NCBI GenBank assembly: GCA_022360015.1
Contig: JAKSDQ010000084.1
Span: forward strand, 1 to 44,859
DNA: 44,859 nucleotides
DNA from: Cytophagales bacterium
GTDB taxonomy: Bacteria; Bacteroidota; Bacteroidia; Cytophagales; Cyclobacteriaceae
Direction: 5' to 3'
Shown: positions 35,147-44,785 of the stretch, piece by piece
Layout of the letters: each line of letters opens with the position of its first letter
Numbering within the stretch: position 1 is the stretch's first letter
Notes under the pieces: generated by a model
The model's database searches: none
The model's input: the letters and a program-made list of their open reading frames with translations, nothing else
Told to the model about the DNA's origin: nothing
Program-made: the position numbers and the translations under genes

Positions 35147-36331
35147 ATGAATCAAGACTACATAAAAAAAATCCATACTGCTTTCACTTTAGGTTTTCAG
35201 GATCGTTTCCAGGATAAACCCATTATGATTAGCGCTCCCGGAAGGATCAATATGCTGGGCGAGCATACTGACTACAACGAAGGTTTGGTTTTGCCAGCGG
35301 CCGTTGACAGAATGACTTACCTGGCGATGGCATCCAACGGAACAAGGCAGTGTGAAGTCATTGCCTATGACCTTGACGACAGGATAAGCTTCAATATTGA
35401 CGACGAGTTGTGCCCTAAAGATCAACATTGGAGCAATTACGTAGTAGGTGTCGTCAATGAACTAAAGAAGTTAAAAAAGTCCGTATCGGGTTTCAATTGC
35501 GTTTTCGGGGGTAACATTCCGATTGGTGCGGGTATGTCATCATCGGCCGCGCTGGAATGTGGCATCATTTTCGGGTTGAATCAATTGTTTGATCTGGGCA
35601 TGGACAGGATGGAAATAGCCCTTGCAGGTCAAGCGGCCGAACATCATTTTGTAGGTGTTAAATGCGGCATTATGGATCAGTTTGCCAACATGTTTGGAAA
35701 GCACAACAACGCCATCGAGCTGGATTGTAAAACCATGGAATTCAAATACCATCCTTCATCTTTTCAAAACGTTTCATTGATACTATTTGATTCCTGTGTT
35801 CACCATTCGCTGGGGGATTCTGAATATAACCAAAGAAGAAAAGAGTGCGAAATTGGTGTAAATGCCCTTCATCAGGCTTTTCCGGAGATTAACAGTCTCA
35901 GGGATGCCAGCCTGGCCCAGCTTGAACAGGTAAGTGCCGGCCTTTCACCTAATATACTTAAACGGTGTGAATATATTATAAAAGAAAGCCAACGCGTTAA
36001 AGAAGCTGCCAAGGCCCTTGAGCAGGGAGCGTTTGTCACATTAGGCAAAATCATGTACACCACACACGCCGGCCTGAGCCAGGACTACGAGGTTAGTTGC
36101 GAAGAGCTGGATTTTTTAGTGCAGCAATCCCGATATTATCCTGAAATTCTGGGTGCCAGAATGATGGGAGGTGGCTTTGGGGGTTGTACACTGAATCTGG
36201 TACTGGACGATCATCCGGAAAATATGATCGTCCAGATTAGCCGGAATTTTGAAGAAAGATTTGGCCACAGCATCAAAGTGTATCCGGTAAATATTGCCGA
36301 AGGTACTTCGGTTATTTCAGTTAGCCAATAA
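35147..36331 (+). CDS. galK: Galactokinase
   Basis: A full-length (394 residues) GHMP kinase phosphorylating alpha-D-galactose at C1 in the Leloir pathway. The galactokinase signature APGRINMLGEHTDYN (residues 30-44), the GHMP ATP-binding motif PIGAGMSSSAALE (125-137) and the C-terminal MMGGGFGGCTLNLV loop are intact; the catalytic aspartate is expected in the CGIMDQFAN segment. No other Leloir gene (galT, galE, galM) is nearby, so it is a stand-alone gene here. A near-consensus -7 sequence (TATATTTA, 35111-35118) and symmetric upstream repeats suggest regulated expression. Confidence 0.96.
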   Translation: MNQDYIKKIHTAFTLGFQDRFQDKPIMISAPGRINMLGEHTDYNEGLVLPAAVDRMTYLAMASNGTRQCEVIAYDLDDRISFNIDDELCPKDQHWSNYVVGVVNELKKLKKSVSGFNCVFGGNIPIGAGMSSSAALECGIIFGLNQLFDLGMDRMEIALAGQAAEHHFVGVKCGIMDQFANMFGKHNNAIELDCKTMEFKYHPSSFQNVSLILFDSCVHHSLGDSEYNQRRKECEIGVNALHQAFPEINSLRDASLAQLEQVSAGLSPNILKRCEYIIKESQRVKEAAKALEQGAFVTLGKIMYTTHAGLSQDYEVSCEELDFLVQQSRYYPEILGARMMGGGFGGCTLNLVLDDHPENMIVQISRNFEERFGHSIKVYPVNIAEGTSVISVSQ

Positions 36332-36690
36332 CCGGATACATTCAGCTTTCGGTTTTCATAGGGGATTACCAGTCAGACTCAGCCGGTCGAGGCCTTACAT
36401 TGTCTTTCATTAACGACTCAGTCGCGTCTCAAATAAGCGATTTGAACGTATTTTCCGGAAATATTGTTTTGATTAACGTTCTATTCTGGTTACTTTTAAA
36501 AAGATCATTTATAATGCTAAAAGCAGAAAACCCATCGTTTTAAAAGGCAATAATATTATTATATTTGCTGGGTTTGGTTAATTTTAAACATCATAAACAC
36601 ACTTTTTGTAGTTTTGTAGCGTCTATTAAATACAATTGATACAAAATACTTTAACGAATAATACATAAATTTTACTAAACTCTAAAATGT
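36332..36690. other. 359-bp upstream region of the SusCD operon
   Basis: No gene. It carries two -7-like elements, TATATTTG at 36560-36567 and TAGTTTTG at 36609-36616, neither with a convincing -33 TTTG at normal spacing. Nothing resembling a regulatory gene or a long inverted repeat is visible. Confidence 0.45.
36560..36616 (+). promoter_or_regulatory. candidate promoters of the SusCD operon
   Basis: Two TAnnTTTG matches, TATATTTG (36560-36567) and TAGTTTTG (36609-36616), lie 124 and 75 bases before the first ATG of the operon (36691). Either could be the main start; weak -33 elements suggest dependence on an activator or an alternative sigma factor. Confidence 0.4.
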
Positions 36691-37458
36691 ATGACAAGAT
36701 TTTACAAAAGCTTATGGTTTGTTTTCGTGGCCATATTTGCTCTTTCGTGCAGTGATGATGATTCCCTGCCATTGCCTACCGCTGCTTTCGAGGTACAACC
36801 GGCAGAGATAGAAGTTGGGGTACCTGTCATGTTCGATAACCTTTCCATCAATGCCGCAAGGTATGAATGGGATTTCGGTGATGGCTTAGATCCGATTACA
36901 GATATTTCCCCCTCCGTTACCTTTACAACTCCCGGATCCGTAACTGTCACCCTGAAAGCATTTACGGCCGATGAACAATTTGTAGAAACTTCTCAGGAAA
37001 TTACTGTAAAAGAACGCATTTTAACGGGCATATTTGTCAATATCTATCCCGAAACAAATGCTGATGCCGCGTGGGATCCGGATGAGACCGGGGTGGATAG
37101 CCTTGCTGACATCATTATACAGCTTCTTCCTGCCGATTCCCCAGAAGATGATCAGGTAGTTGTTGCCGGGCCTTTCAACAATCTTACTGCACCATTCAGT
37201 ATATCAATAAATCCGGATAATAACCGTATTGTCCTGACTGATGAAGAATGGAGATTTGTCATTATCGATTTTGACGGTGAAGATATAGCCAACGCTACAA
37301 ATGATGATTTTGTCACGATCTCAGGAGTTCAATTCGATCAGCTCCAGGCACCTACTGTTAAAAATGACGAAGGTGATGCTGGTTTTATTTCCATACGAGT
37401 TGTCAATCAGGCGGTTCAGGGACTTCTCGATGTTGATTTGACCTTTAGATTGGAGTAA
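36691..37458 (+). CDS. PKD-domain surface lipoprotein
   Basis: A 255-residue lipoprotein with lipobox FALSC (C20) followed by SDDDS, an acidic run like the lipoprotein export signal of Bacteroidota surface proteins. A PKD domain covers about residues 28-108 (ARYEWDFGDG at 56-65, SVTVTLKAF strand). The remaining ~145 residues are a second beta-rich domain of unknown type (ILTGIFVNIYPETNADAAWD...). PKD domains mediate binding to proteins or glycans, so this is likely a surface-exposed binding subunit of the uptake system. It precedes SusC by 21 bases, which is unusual: accessory SusE/F-like lipoproteins normally follow SusD. Confidence 0.8.
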   Translation: MTRFYKSLWFVFVAIFALSCSDDDSLPLPTAAFEVQPAEIEVGVPVMFDNLSINAARYEWDFGDGLDPITDISPSVTFTTPGSVTVTLKAFTADEQFVETSQEITVKERILTGIFVNIYPETNADAAWDPDETGVDSLADIIIQLLPADSPEDDQVVVAGPFNNLTAPFSISINPDNNRIVLTDEEWRFVIIDFDGEDIANATNDDFVTISGVQFDQLQAPTVKNDEGDAGFISIRVVNQAVQGLLDVDLTFRLE

Positions 37459-37479
37459 AATTTCAAGGAAATTGATGCT

Positions 37480-40400
37480 ATGGTTTCCAAATACAATCCA
37501 GTATTTAAGAAAAAGGGCTGGATAATAGTATTGATAGCCCTTTTTATCCGGATTATTCCTTCCATTGCCCAGGAGCAAACAACGGTTACAGGAAAGGTGA
37601 CGGATGAAAGTGGAGAGGCGCTTGCCGGGGTTTCCGTTTTTATTGAAGGTACTACCACAGGAACCATTTCAGGAGTGGATGGTGATTTTTCGATCCAGGT
37701 CAGGATTGGAGAAGTGCTGGTGTTTCAAATGGTGGGTATGGAAACCACAAAAATACCCATTCAAAACAATGCGCCCCTGTCAGTAGCACTTAAGGAGGAG
37801 TCATCGCTGCTTAATGAGGTGGTAGTGACAGGTTTTCAGGAAGTCGACAGAAAGCTGTTTACAGGAGCCGCTGAAAATATAAAAATGGAGGATATCCAGG
37901 CAATCAGTACCGTGGACGTAAGCAGGGACTTGGAAGGGCAGGCGGCCGGTGTAAGCGTAGATAATGTATCGGGAACGTTTGGAACATCACCGAGGATCAG
38001 GATCCGGGGTAATGCCTCCATTAATGGTAATAATCAGCCACTCTTTGTGGTAGATGGGGTCATTCTCGAAGATCTCACCAACGTGGATACCGAAGATTTT
38101 ATTTCAGGAAATTCCAACACCCTGGTCAGTTCCTCTATCGCCAATCTCAATCCCAATGACATTGAGTCATTCCAGATCCTGAGAGATGCCTCGGCAACCG
38201 CCATTTATGGAGCCCGCGCAGCGAATGGGGTAATTGTTATTACCACCAAACGGGGAAGAAGCGGTAAGCTCCAGGTGAATTATACCGGTAACTTCTCTGG
38301 AAAACTCCGGCCGACTTATAACCAGTTTAACCTGTTGAATTCAGCCGAAGAAATGTCTGTTTACCGGGAATTGTTTGAAAAAGGACTGATAGATATCAGT
38401 ACCTCGGTACGTTCCCAAAACTATGGGGCCGTAGGGAAAATGTTCACCTTGATTGCTAACCATGAGCTGCCATGGGGCCCCGGGTCTACATTAAACGAAG
38501 CTTTCCTCAACCAGTATGAAAATGCCAACACGGATTGGTTTGATGTACTGTTCCGGGATGTGGGCTTGCAACAACAACATTCATTAAGCTTCACCACGGG
38601 TAATGAAAAATCCAACAATTATTATTCGATAAGTTATCTCAATGACCAGGGACAAACCATCGCCGACAGGGTTCAGCGATTCACAGGAACTGCCAGAAAC
38701 ACCTATTTTATTTCTGATAAGTTCACTTTCGGACTAAAACTCAATGCCAGTTACCGGGATCAAAAAGTGCCCGGCACAAGAAACAGGGAATTTGATCCTA
38801 TCACCGGAAGGTTTAGCCGAAGCTTTGATATCAACCCTTTAAGCTATGCCTTAAATACAGCCCGTTCCATCAGGCCTTACGACGAAAATGGTAACAGGGA
38901 GTTCTTCAGGCGCAATTTTGCTCCGTTCAATATCCTGGAAGAGCTGGAGCTTAACTTTATTGATATTCAGGTCGCAGACGTATCGGCCCAGATGGATTTT
39001 GAAGTCAATCCGATTAATAATCTTTCTATTAAAGGCGTGGCACAGGCAAGGTTTGCCAATACGGAACGGGATCATACCGTACATGAAAACTCTAACCAGG
39101 CCGAGGCTTACCGCGCAAACCAAACACAATTTATCCAGGACGCTAATAACCTGCTTTTCAGAGACCCCAACAACCCTGGTCTGAACCCTCAGGTAGTGCT
39201 ACCACAAGGTGGTTTCAATTATTTAGATGAAAGTGAGCTGATCAATATTTTCAACAGAATAAGTGCCGAATGGTCTTACAGCTTAAACGATATGCACGAA
39301 TTTAATGTCCTGGCAGGACAAGAGTTGCGTTTTACCAACAGGACGGCCAAAAGTGCTACCGGCATTGGTGTGGTGTATGAAAGTGGCGGGGTGGTTGTAA
39401 CCGATCCTTCCATCATCGAGTTTTTCAACCTGCAAAACATTGATTATTTCGGGCTAAATGAAGAGCGGGACCGCTTTTTCGGACTGTTTTTCAACGGAGG
39501 ATATGCTTATAAGTCACGTTACATCGCTAATTTCACGGTTCGCTACGACGGTTCAAATCAGTTGGGGGAAAGTGACGCTGCACGTTTCTTACCTACCTGG
39601 AATGTCAGCGGGGCCTGGAATATCGAGAATGAACCATTCTTTCAAAATATTTCCATATTCAGACCCTTTGACTATTTGAAATTAAGGGGTACCTATGGCA
39701 TTTCCGGTAATCTGCCCCCCCAGGCAAGCGCCCTGCTCAACCTGCAGTCAGATGTTACCATTCGTCCGACGGACGTAGAACCTTTTCTTCAGATTGTGGA
39801 CCTCACTAACACCGAGCTGACCTGGGAAAAACTGCGGGAGTTTAACGTTGGCCTGGACTTTGGCCTGAAAGAAAACAGACTCAGCGGATCGTTTAATTTC
39901 TATATCAGGGAAGCTTTTGATCTTATCGGCACCGTTCAAACCAGCGGTGTAGGAGGCCAGGGACTAAAATTTGGTAATTTTGCAGACATGGAAGCTGTAG
40001 GTTACGAGGTGTCGCTGGCATCTCTTATTATGCGCAAAGGAAATTTTGCCTGGAATGCGAGATTTAATGTCGGTTATACCCGCGATGAAATCACGAGGCT
40101 TGATTTTGGGCCCAGAATCGCAGACGCCATCAGCCAGAATGGGGCGGCGGTGCTTGGAGGCCCCAGAAGGGGATTGTTTTCCACAAGATTTGCCGGTTTG
40201 AATTCGCAGGGCATTCCTCAATTCTTCAATGAAAACGGTGAAACGGTATTTCAATATGATCTCCAGGACAGAAACAACCTGAATGATATCCTTACCTTTG
40301 AAGGGCCAACCGAACCCAGGGGTACGGGAGGGTTTTCCAACACCTTCACCTACAAAGGATTCACCCTTACTGCTTTACTATCTTTCAAATTTGACTACAA

Positions 40401-40830
40401 GATCAGGCTCAACGATGGCTTTTTCCCCACGTACACGGATTTTGATGCCCTGCCAGGAGAGTTGGCAGACAGGTGGGCAGTTCCCGGCGATGAAAACAGG
40501 ACTAACATTCCGGTTATTCTGGATCTGGGAGTGGCGCAAAGTGACGGCAATATTGTTCAGGCCTATCAGCTATTCAATAACAGTGATGTACGAGTAGCCA
40601 ATGGTGACTACGTAAGATTGAGAAATGTCAGATTGTCATACCAGGTGCCTTCTCAATGGATCAACCGGTTTGGTCTTGCGAGTGCGGGTTTAGCCGTAGA
40701 AGGGCAAAATCTGGCATTGTTGTATTCAGATGATGCGTTAAACGGACAGGATCCTGAGTTTTTCAGGTCAGGCGGTGTATCGCTTCCGCAACCCAGACTG
40801 GTTACATTTTCTTTGAATATAGGATTCTAA
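37480..40830 (+). CDS. SusC/RagA-family TonB-dependent outer-membrane transporter
   Basis: A 1116-residue outer-membrane receptor. Signal peptide residues 1-31 (IIVLIALFIRIIPSIAQ), then a carboxypeptidase-regulatory-like beta domain (about 35-108), the TonB-box area (EVVVTGFQ, ~114-121), the plug domain with QAAGVSVDNVSG, RIRIRGNASINGNNQPLFVVDG divided over ~165-190 and ATAIYGARAANGVIVITTK, then a C-terminal barrel ending in F (SLNIGF). No STN domain is present, so it is not of the FecA type that signals to an anti-sigma factor. It takes up a large nutrient captured by the SusD partner using TonB-ExbBD energy. It is preceded by a PKD lipoprotein and followed by SusD after 12 bases. Confidence 0.95.
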   Translation: MVSKYNPVFKKKGWIIVLIALFIRIIPSIAQEQTTVTGKVTDESGEALAGVSVFIEGTTTGTISGVDGDFSIQVRIGEVLVFQMVGMETTKIPIQNNAPLSVALKEESSLLNEVVVTGFQEVDRKLFTGAAENIKMEDIQAISTVDVSRDLEGQAAGVSVDNVSGTFGTSPRIRIRGNASINGNNQPLFVVDGVILEDLTNVDTEDFISGNSNTLVSSSIANLNPNDIESFQILRDASATAIYGARAANGVIVITTKRGRSGKLQVNYTGNFSGKLRPTYNQFNLLNSAEEMSVYRELFEKGLIDISTSVRSQNYGAVGKMFTLIANHELPWGPGSTLNEAFLNQYENANTDWFDVLFRDVGLQQQHSLSFTTGNEKSNNYYSISYLNDQGQTIADRVQRFTGTARNTYFISDKFTFGLKLNASYRDQKVPGTRNREFDPITGRFSRSFDINPLSYALNTARSIRPYDENGNREFFRRNFAPFNILEELELNFIDIQVADVSAQMDFEVNPINNLSIKGVAQARFANTERDHTVHENSNQAEAYRANQTQFIQDANNLLFRDPNNPGLNPQVVLPQGGFNYLDESELINIFNRISAEWSYSLNDMHEFNVLAGQELRFTNRTAKSATGIGVVYESGGVVVTDPSIIEFFNLQNIDYFGLNEERDRFFGLFFNGGYAYKSRYIANFTVRYDGSNQLGESDAARFLPTWNVSGAWNIENEPFFQNISIFRPFDYLKLRGTYGISGNLPPQASALLNLQSDVTIRPTDVEPFLQIVDLTNTELTWEKLREFNVGLDFGLKENRLSGSFNFYIREAFDLIGTVQTSGVGGQGLKFGNFADMEAVGYEVSLASLIMRKGNFAWNARFNVGYTRDEITRLDFGPRIADAISQNGAAVLGGPRRGLFSTRFAGLNSQGIPQFFNENGETVFQYDLQDRNNLNDILTFEGPTEPRGTGGFSNTFTYKGFTLTALLSFKFDYKIRLNDGFFPTYTDFDALPGELADRWAVPGDENRTNIPVILDLGVAQSDGNIVQAYQLFNNSDVRVANGDYVRLRNVRLSYQVPSQWINRFGLASAGLAVEGQNLALLYSDDALNGQDPEFFRSGGVSLPQPRLVTFSLNIGF

Positions 40831-40842
40831 AGATTTCATCAG

Positions 40843-42387
40843 ATGTTATTAAGTAATATAGCTATTCAACGAGACCGGGGACAAAGACACCATTTTAAAG
40901 GGGTTAGTTGCTTACTTACATTCATCTTGTTATTCATAGGTACGGCCTGTGACAGTTTCCTTGACGAGGTACCCGATAACCGGGTGACCCTGGATGATCT
41001 GGAAAAAGCTGCCCAGGTGCTCACCAATGCTTATTCCATCTCCAGCTATGCTTTTACTGACTGGATGACCGATAATGCAGGATTTACCCGGGGCGTCAAT
41101 ATCAGGCCTAATCACAGTGAAGCCTATACCTGGCAGGATTTTACCGGCGGCCCCACCGATCAGGATACACCGGCCTTTTTCTGGTTTGAAACTTACAATG
41201 CCATTGCACATGCCAATGAAGTGCTGGCCGTACTGGACGAACTACCGGCAAATACTGAAGACCTGCAGGCCAGAAAAGCGGCCATTGAATCGGAAGCCCG
41301 GTTAACGAGGGCCTACGGACATTTTATGTTGGTCACGCTTTTTGCAAGAAATTATGACGAGATCTCATCCGCCAGCGACCCCGGCGTACCGTACATAGAA
41401 GAACCCGAAACAGTTTTTATCGCCGAGTATGAACGTAATTCCGTTCAGGAAGTGTATGACAAGGCGGAGGCCGATATGCTGAGAGGAATTGAGCTGGTTA
41501 ATGATAATTTTTTCGAAAACTCGGGCAAATATCATTTCAACAGAAATGCTGCACTGGCCTTTGCTTCCCGTTTTTATTTGTTCAAAGGGGAATATGAGCG
41601 GTGCATTGAATTTAGCAATCAATTACTGGGGGCTGACCCTTCGTTTTTTGTCCGGGATCTTACTTCGGATGAGTTCCGGGCTGCAAGTGCCTCCATAGAA
41701 GGCTATCCACAACTGTATTCTTCTCCCAGCCAGGCCAGTAATTTAATGTTGATGAGAAAAATCTCCCTGGTACAAAGAACTGATTTTGCACACGGCCCTA
41801 CCGACGAGATTTACAGCGGCTTATTCTCCACGCATCCATTTGGCGGCGGCACTATCGATGACAGACAGGATCCTTCCTTCGTAAAAGGAATCAACGGCAC
41901 ATTTCCATCCAGGTACGAAAACCTTTTCGAAAGAAGCGGGTTGAATTCAAATGTTGGGTTTCCCTATCATATTGCCTTAGCGTTCAGAGGCGAAGAAGTC
42001 CTTTTGAACCGCATTGAAGCCTATATCCGCCAAAACCGGATTAATGATGCCATTTCTGACCTTCAGGTACTGACTAATAAACGGTATAGACAGGCTGATG
42101 ATTTAACGTTATCCCTTTCCCGTATCAGGAATTTTATTGGGGTGGGTGGCAATCCATTTGTCACTGATCAGTCAGCTATGATGCAGTATTATTTGCTTGA
42201 AAAAAGGAAAGAATTTATTGCACAGGGTATGCGTTGGTTTGACATAAGGAGGTTTGAGCTCGAAGTAAGACACGTACTGGGTGATAATGTATCTGTGATT
42301 ACACTCAGGGAAGATGACCGGCGCAAAGTACTTCAGATACCGGAGTCGGCTATAGATGTAGGTGGTCTGAGACCTAACCCAAGATAA
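40843..42387 (+). CDS. SusD/RagB-family nutrient-binding lipoprotein
   Basis: A 514-residue lipoprotein with lipobox FIGTAC (C36) and then DSFLDEVPDN, the usual SusD beginning. The N-terminal half has the SusD TPR-like helices (LEKAAQVLTNAYSISSYAF, ARLTRAYGHFMLVTLFA), and the C-terminal half holds the substrate pocket and the EKRKEFIAQGMRWFDIRRF signature (near residues 447-465), seen in nearly all SusD/RagB proteins. It forms the lid of the SusC barrel on the cell surface and determines ligand specificity. The pocket residues of starch-binding SusD cannot be aligned here, so the ligand is unknown. The next gene, a metallopeptidase, argues for a peptide-containing ligand. Confidence 0.94.
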   Translation: MLLSNIAIQRDRGQRHHFKGVSCLLTFILLFIGTACDSFLDEVPDNRVTLDDLEKAAQVLTNAYSISSYAFTDWMTDNAGFTRGVNIRPNHSEAYTWQDFTGGPTDQDTPAFFWFETYNAIAHANEVLAVLDELPANTEDLQARKAAIESEARLTRAYGHFMLVTLFARNYDEISSASDPGVPYIEEPETVFIAEYERNSVQEVYDKAEADMLRGIELVNDNFFENSGKYHFNRNAALAFASRFYLFKGEYERCIEFSNQLLGADPSFFVRDLTSDEFRAASASIEGYPQLYSSPSQASNLMLMRKISLVQRTDFAHGPTDEIYSGLFSTHPFGGGTIDDRQDPSFVKGINGTFPSRYENLFERSGLNSNVGFPYHIALAFRGEEVLLNRIEAYIRQNRINDAISDLQVLTNKRYRQADDLTLSLSRIRNFIGVGGNPFVTDQSAMMQYYLLEKRKEFIAQGMRWFDIRRFELEVRHVLGDNVSVITLREDDRRKVLQIPESAIDVGGLRPNPR

Positions 42388-42425
42388 TTTGTAAAAGAAA
42401 TTAGATAACGAAAAAGCAGATTGAG

Positions 42426-43310
42426 ATGTTTAACACGATTTTTTCCAAAGGCAACTTCATGAAGTTCACACTTTTTGTGGGATTGTTGCTTGTTACTAAC
42501 TCCTGTTATGACGATGAATCTTTAAATGTTCCGGTACGGGACACAAATGTTGAATTGACTCCTTTGGACCAGTACATCGATGAGAATTTCACGCAAAAAT
42601 ACAACATGGCTATCAGGTACCGGTTTGTGGACCGGTTTGTCGATCCCGATGAACGGGCAACCCCGCCAAGAGTAGAGGTTGTCAGGCCCATGCTGGATTT
42701 CATCGAGGAATTCTGGATTGCGCCGTACCTGGAAATTGAAAATGGGGAGGAGTTTTTCGTGGATCACGTTCCGGTTGAGATTGTATTTTTAGGCGGGTTT
42801 ATCTATAATGAAGACGGAACGGTCACTTTAGGAACAGCGGATGCCGGGGCGAGGATTACATTTACCAATGTCAATGCAATTGATCCCGAGGATACTGACT
42901 GGAGAAACCTGCAACTACAAACCGTATATCATGAGTTTGCCCATACAGTCCATCAACGCTACAAGCTTCCGACAGCCTTCGAAACCATTTCTCCCACCGG
43001 CTATACCAGCGCTGGTTCCTGGTTCAATTTACCGGAGGAAGAAGCATTGCAACGAGGCTTTGTTTCACCCTACGCCTCCAGTTCTCCCAATGAGGACTTT
43101 GCAGAAACAGTGGCTTTTTACCTTTTTGACACTAATTTTATCGATAATGTGCTAACGGATGAAGCTGATTGTGATACACCGGAATGTGTCAGCAGAAATG
43201 AGGGAAGGGAACGGATAAGACAAAAAGTCAATGCCATTTCCGAACACTATGAAAAGGTGACTGGCGTAAATCTCCTGAAATTAAGGGAGGCGGTTCAATC
43301 AAAACTTTGA
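42426..43310 (+). CDS. Zinc metallopeptidase lipoprotein (Peptidase_Mx1 type)
   Basis: A 294-residue exported zincin. The lipobox is VTNSC (C27 from the first ATG), followed by the acidic YDDES, as in surface lipoproteins. An alternative ATG at 42459 gives a more standard 15-residue signal peptide (MKFTLFVGLLLVTNSC) and may be the true start. The active site is YHEFAH (H169, E170, H173) in VYHEFAHTVHQRYK, and the third ligand is probably E227 in NEDFAETVAFYL; this arrangement is that of the putative zinc-binding metallopeptidases (PF15890) encoded in Bacteroidota SusCD operons. The substrate is unknown. It is 38 bases after SusD; the DUF4302 gene follows after 7 bases. Confidence 0.87.
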   Translation: MFNTIFSKGNFMKFTLFVGLLLVTNSCYDDESLNVPVRDTNVELTPLDQYIDENFTQKYNMAIRYRFVDRFVDPDERATPPRVEVVRPMLDFIEEFWIAPYLEIENGEEFFVDHVPVEIVFLGGFIYNEDGTVTLGTADAGARITFTNVNAIDPEDTDWRNLQLQTVYHEFAHTVHQRYKLPTAFETISPTGYTSAGSWFNLPEEEALQRGFVSPYASSSPNEDFAETVAFYLFDTNFIDNVLTDEADCDTPECVSRNEGRERIRQKVNAISEHYEKVTGVNLLKLREAVQSKL

Positions 43311-43317
43311 ATATTTC

Positions 43318-44709
43318 ATGACCAGATTATATAAAACACTAGCGGTTTTTCTGTGTTTGATTCTGACAATTTCGTGTAACGATGACGATGGCCCACGACT
43401 GCCATCAGTGGAAGAAAGGGTGAATGAGGCCATATCAGGTCTCAGGAACGAGCTTACGGCCCCTGCCAATGGATGGCAACTGGAATACCAGCCCAGGCCA
43501 GATGCCGGGGTGTTTTTTATGCTCCTCGATTTTGATGAAAATGGGGAAGTCAGGATTCAATCAGATGTAGCTGTTAACAATGGTGAATTTTATGATCAGA
43601 CCATTACCTACCGAATCGATAATGCATTAGGGCTGGAATTGATTTTGGAGACTTATGGCGTTTTCCACTTCCTGTTCGAACAGGAACAGGCTAACTTTGG
43701 GGCTGAGTTCGAATTTATTTTTGATCAAAAAGTGGATGACAACCTCATCTTTAACAGTGCGACCGATTTCGGATCGCCCACAGTACTGACTTTCACTCCT
43801 GCAGCACCGGGCGCAGCATCTTCCTTTGCGCGCGAAATCTCTGAAAATCTCAATGCCTTTGGCACGCTGACTTCGCAAATTTTCGGAGGAGATCCTCCTA
43901 TTCAACAACTCATCCTTGAAGACAGAAATATTTCTGTCTTCTGGTCTATCGATCTGGAAAGAAGAAATATCCTGGCTGATGTCGCTGGTGTGGGCACGAC
44001 TGTGGATGAAGTATTAACCAACGGTCTGGTAGGAATTCGCCAAAACACTGCCTATTCATTTCGCGATGGGAGCCTGGTGTTGGTAGAACCTGTAACTTTT
44101 GTGGCAGGAGGTCAGCAGATTACAATTAGTGAAGTCTCTCTTGATAATTTTGAGATGACTGCCCCGCCTCTGTGTAATGCTTCCACTGAACCGGGGCCCA
44201 CTTATAAAGGGCGGATCCCCGGAGGTAGTAATGACGTTACTGTCATAAGTAGCTTGCTTAACAGTACAGGTTTTGGTTTTCAACCCAATAATGCATACAC
44301 CGTAAATGTCATTTTTGTTTTTGACGGAGAGGGCAACTCACTGGCACAAGGCGGAATCATCGAAGAAAGATTCCCGGAAGCCTCCGGTTTTGCCTTTCTC
44401 TACGGCATAAATCCCATTGACCCTAACCTTCCCCCTTATTCTATCGGCCTGCTCATGGAAGATGGTAGTATCTATGTAAGAGCATTCGAACCAACAACCA
44501 GCGAAGGCAACAAAGTTACCATTACATTGACTGAAGAGTTCTATTTCGACGACGGCTCCACCGGACTGGAAAATGACCTCCGGGAAATCACCGATGCTAT
44601 TTTTGAAGGAAGTGAAGTATATGCCTCAGAACTTCCAAACGATGGGGCCACTGTTTTCAGGCTTTTTAATCCATGTAACAGATACGAAGTGTTCCTGGTT
44701 CAAAACTAG
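43318..44709 (+). CDS. DUF4302 lipoprotein
   Basis: A 463-residue lipoprotein with lipobox LTISC (C20), followed by NDDDG, again a surface-export-like acidic run. The first ~220 residues match the DUF4302 pattern (RVNEAISGLRNELTAPANGWQLEY near residues 34-57, then MLLDFDENGEVRIQS); the second half is beta-rich with no identified domain. DUF4302 proteins are, from memory, regular partners of SusC/SusD and Mx1 metallopeptidases in Bacteroidota and have no assigned activity; a substrate-binding role on the cell surface is the usual guess. It is the last gene of the operon, and no terminator with a T-run follows. The palindromic repeat at the window end begins 77 bases later. Confidence 0.82.
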   Translation: MTRLYKTLAVFLCLILTISCNDDDGPRLPSVEERVNEAISGLRNELTAPANGWQLEYQPRPDAGVFFMLLDFDENGEVRIQSDVAVNNGEFYDQTITYRIDNALGLELILETYGVFHFLFEQEQANFGAEFEFIFDQKVDDNLIFNSATDFGSPTVLTFTPAAPGAASSFAREISENLNAFGTLTSQIFGGDPPIQQLILEDRNISVFWSIDLERRNILADVAGVGTTVDEVLTNGLVGIRQNTAYSFRDGSLVLVEPVTFVAGGQQITISEVSLDNFEMTAPPLCNASTEPGPTYKGRIPGGSNDVTVISSLLNSTGFGFQPNNAYTVNVIFVFDGEGNSLAQGGIIEERFPEASGFAFLYGINPIDPNLPPYSIGLLMEDGSIYVRAFEPTTSEGNKVTITLTEEFYFDDGSTGLENDLREITDAIFEGSEVYASELPNDGATVFRLFNPCNRYEVFLVQN

Positions 44710-44785
44710 TACCGGTAGAGCATGGGTAGAACACTCACCCTGTCAAATACACCTCGCTGGTATAAATCTCTTGTTTTGTACCTCT

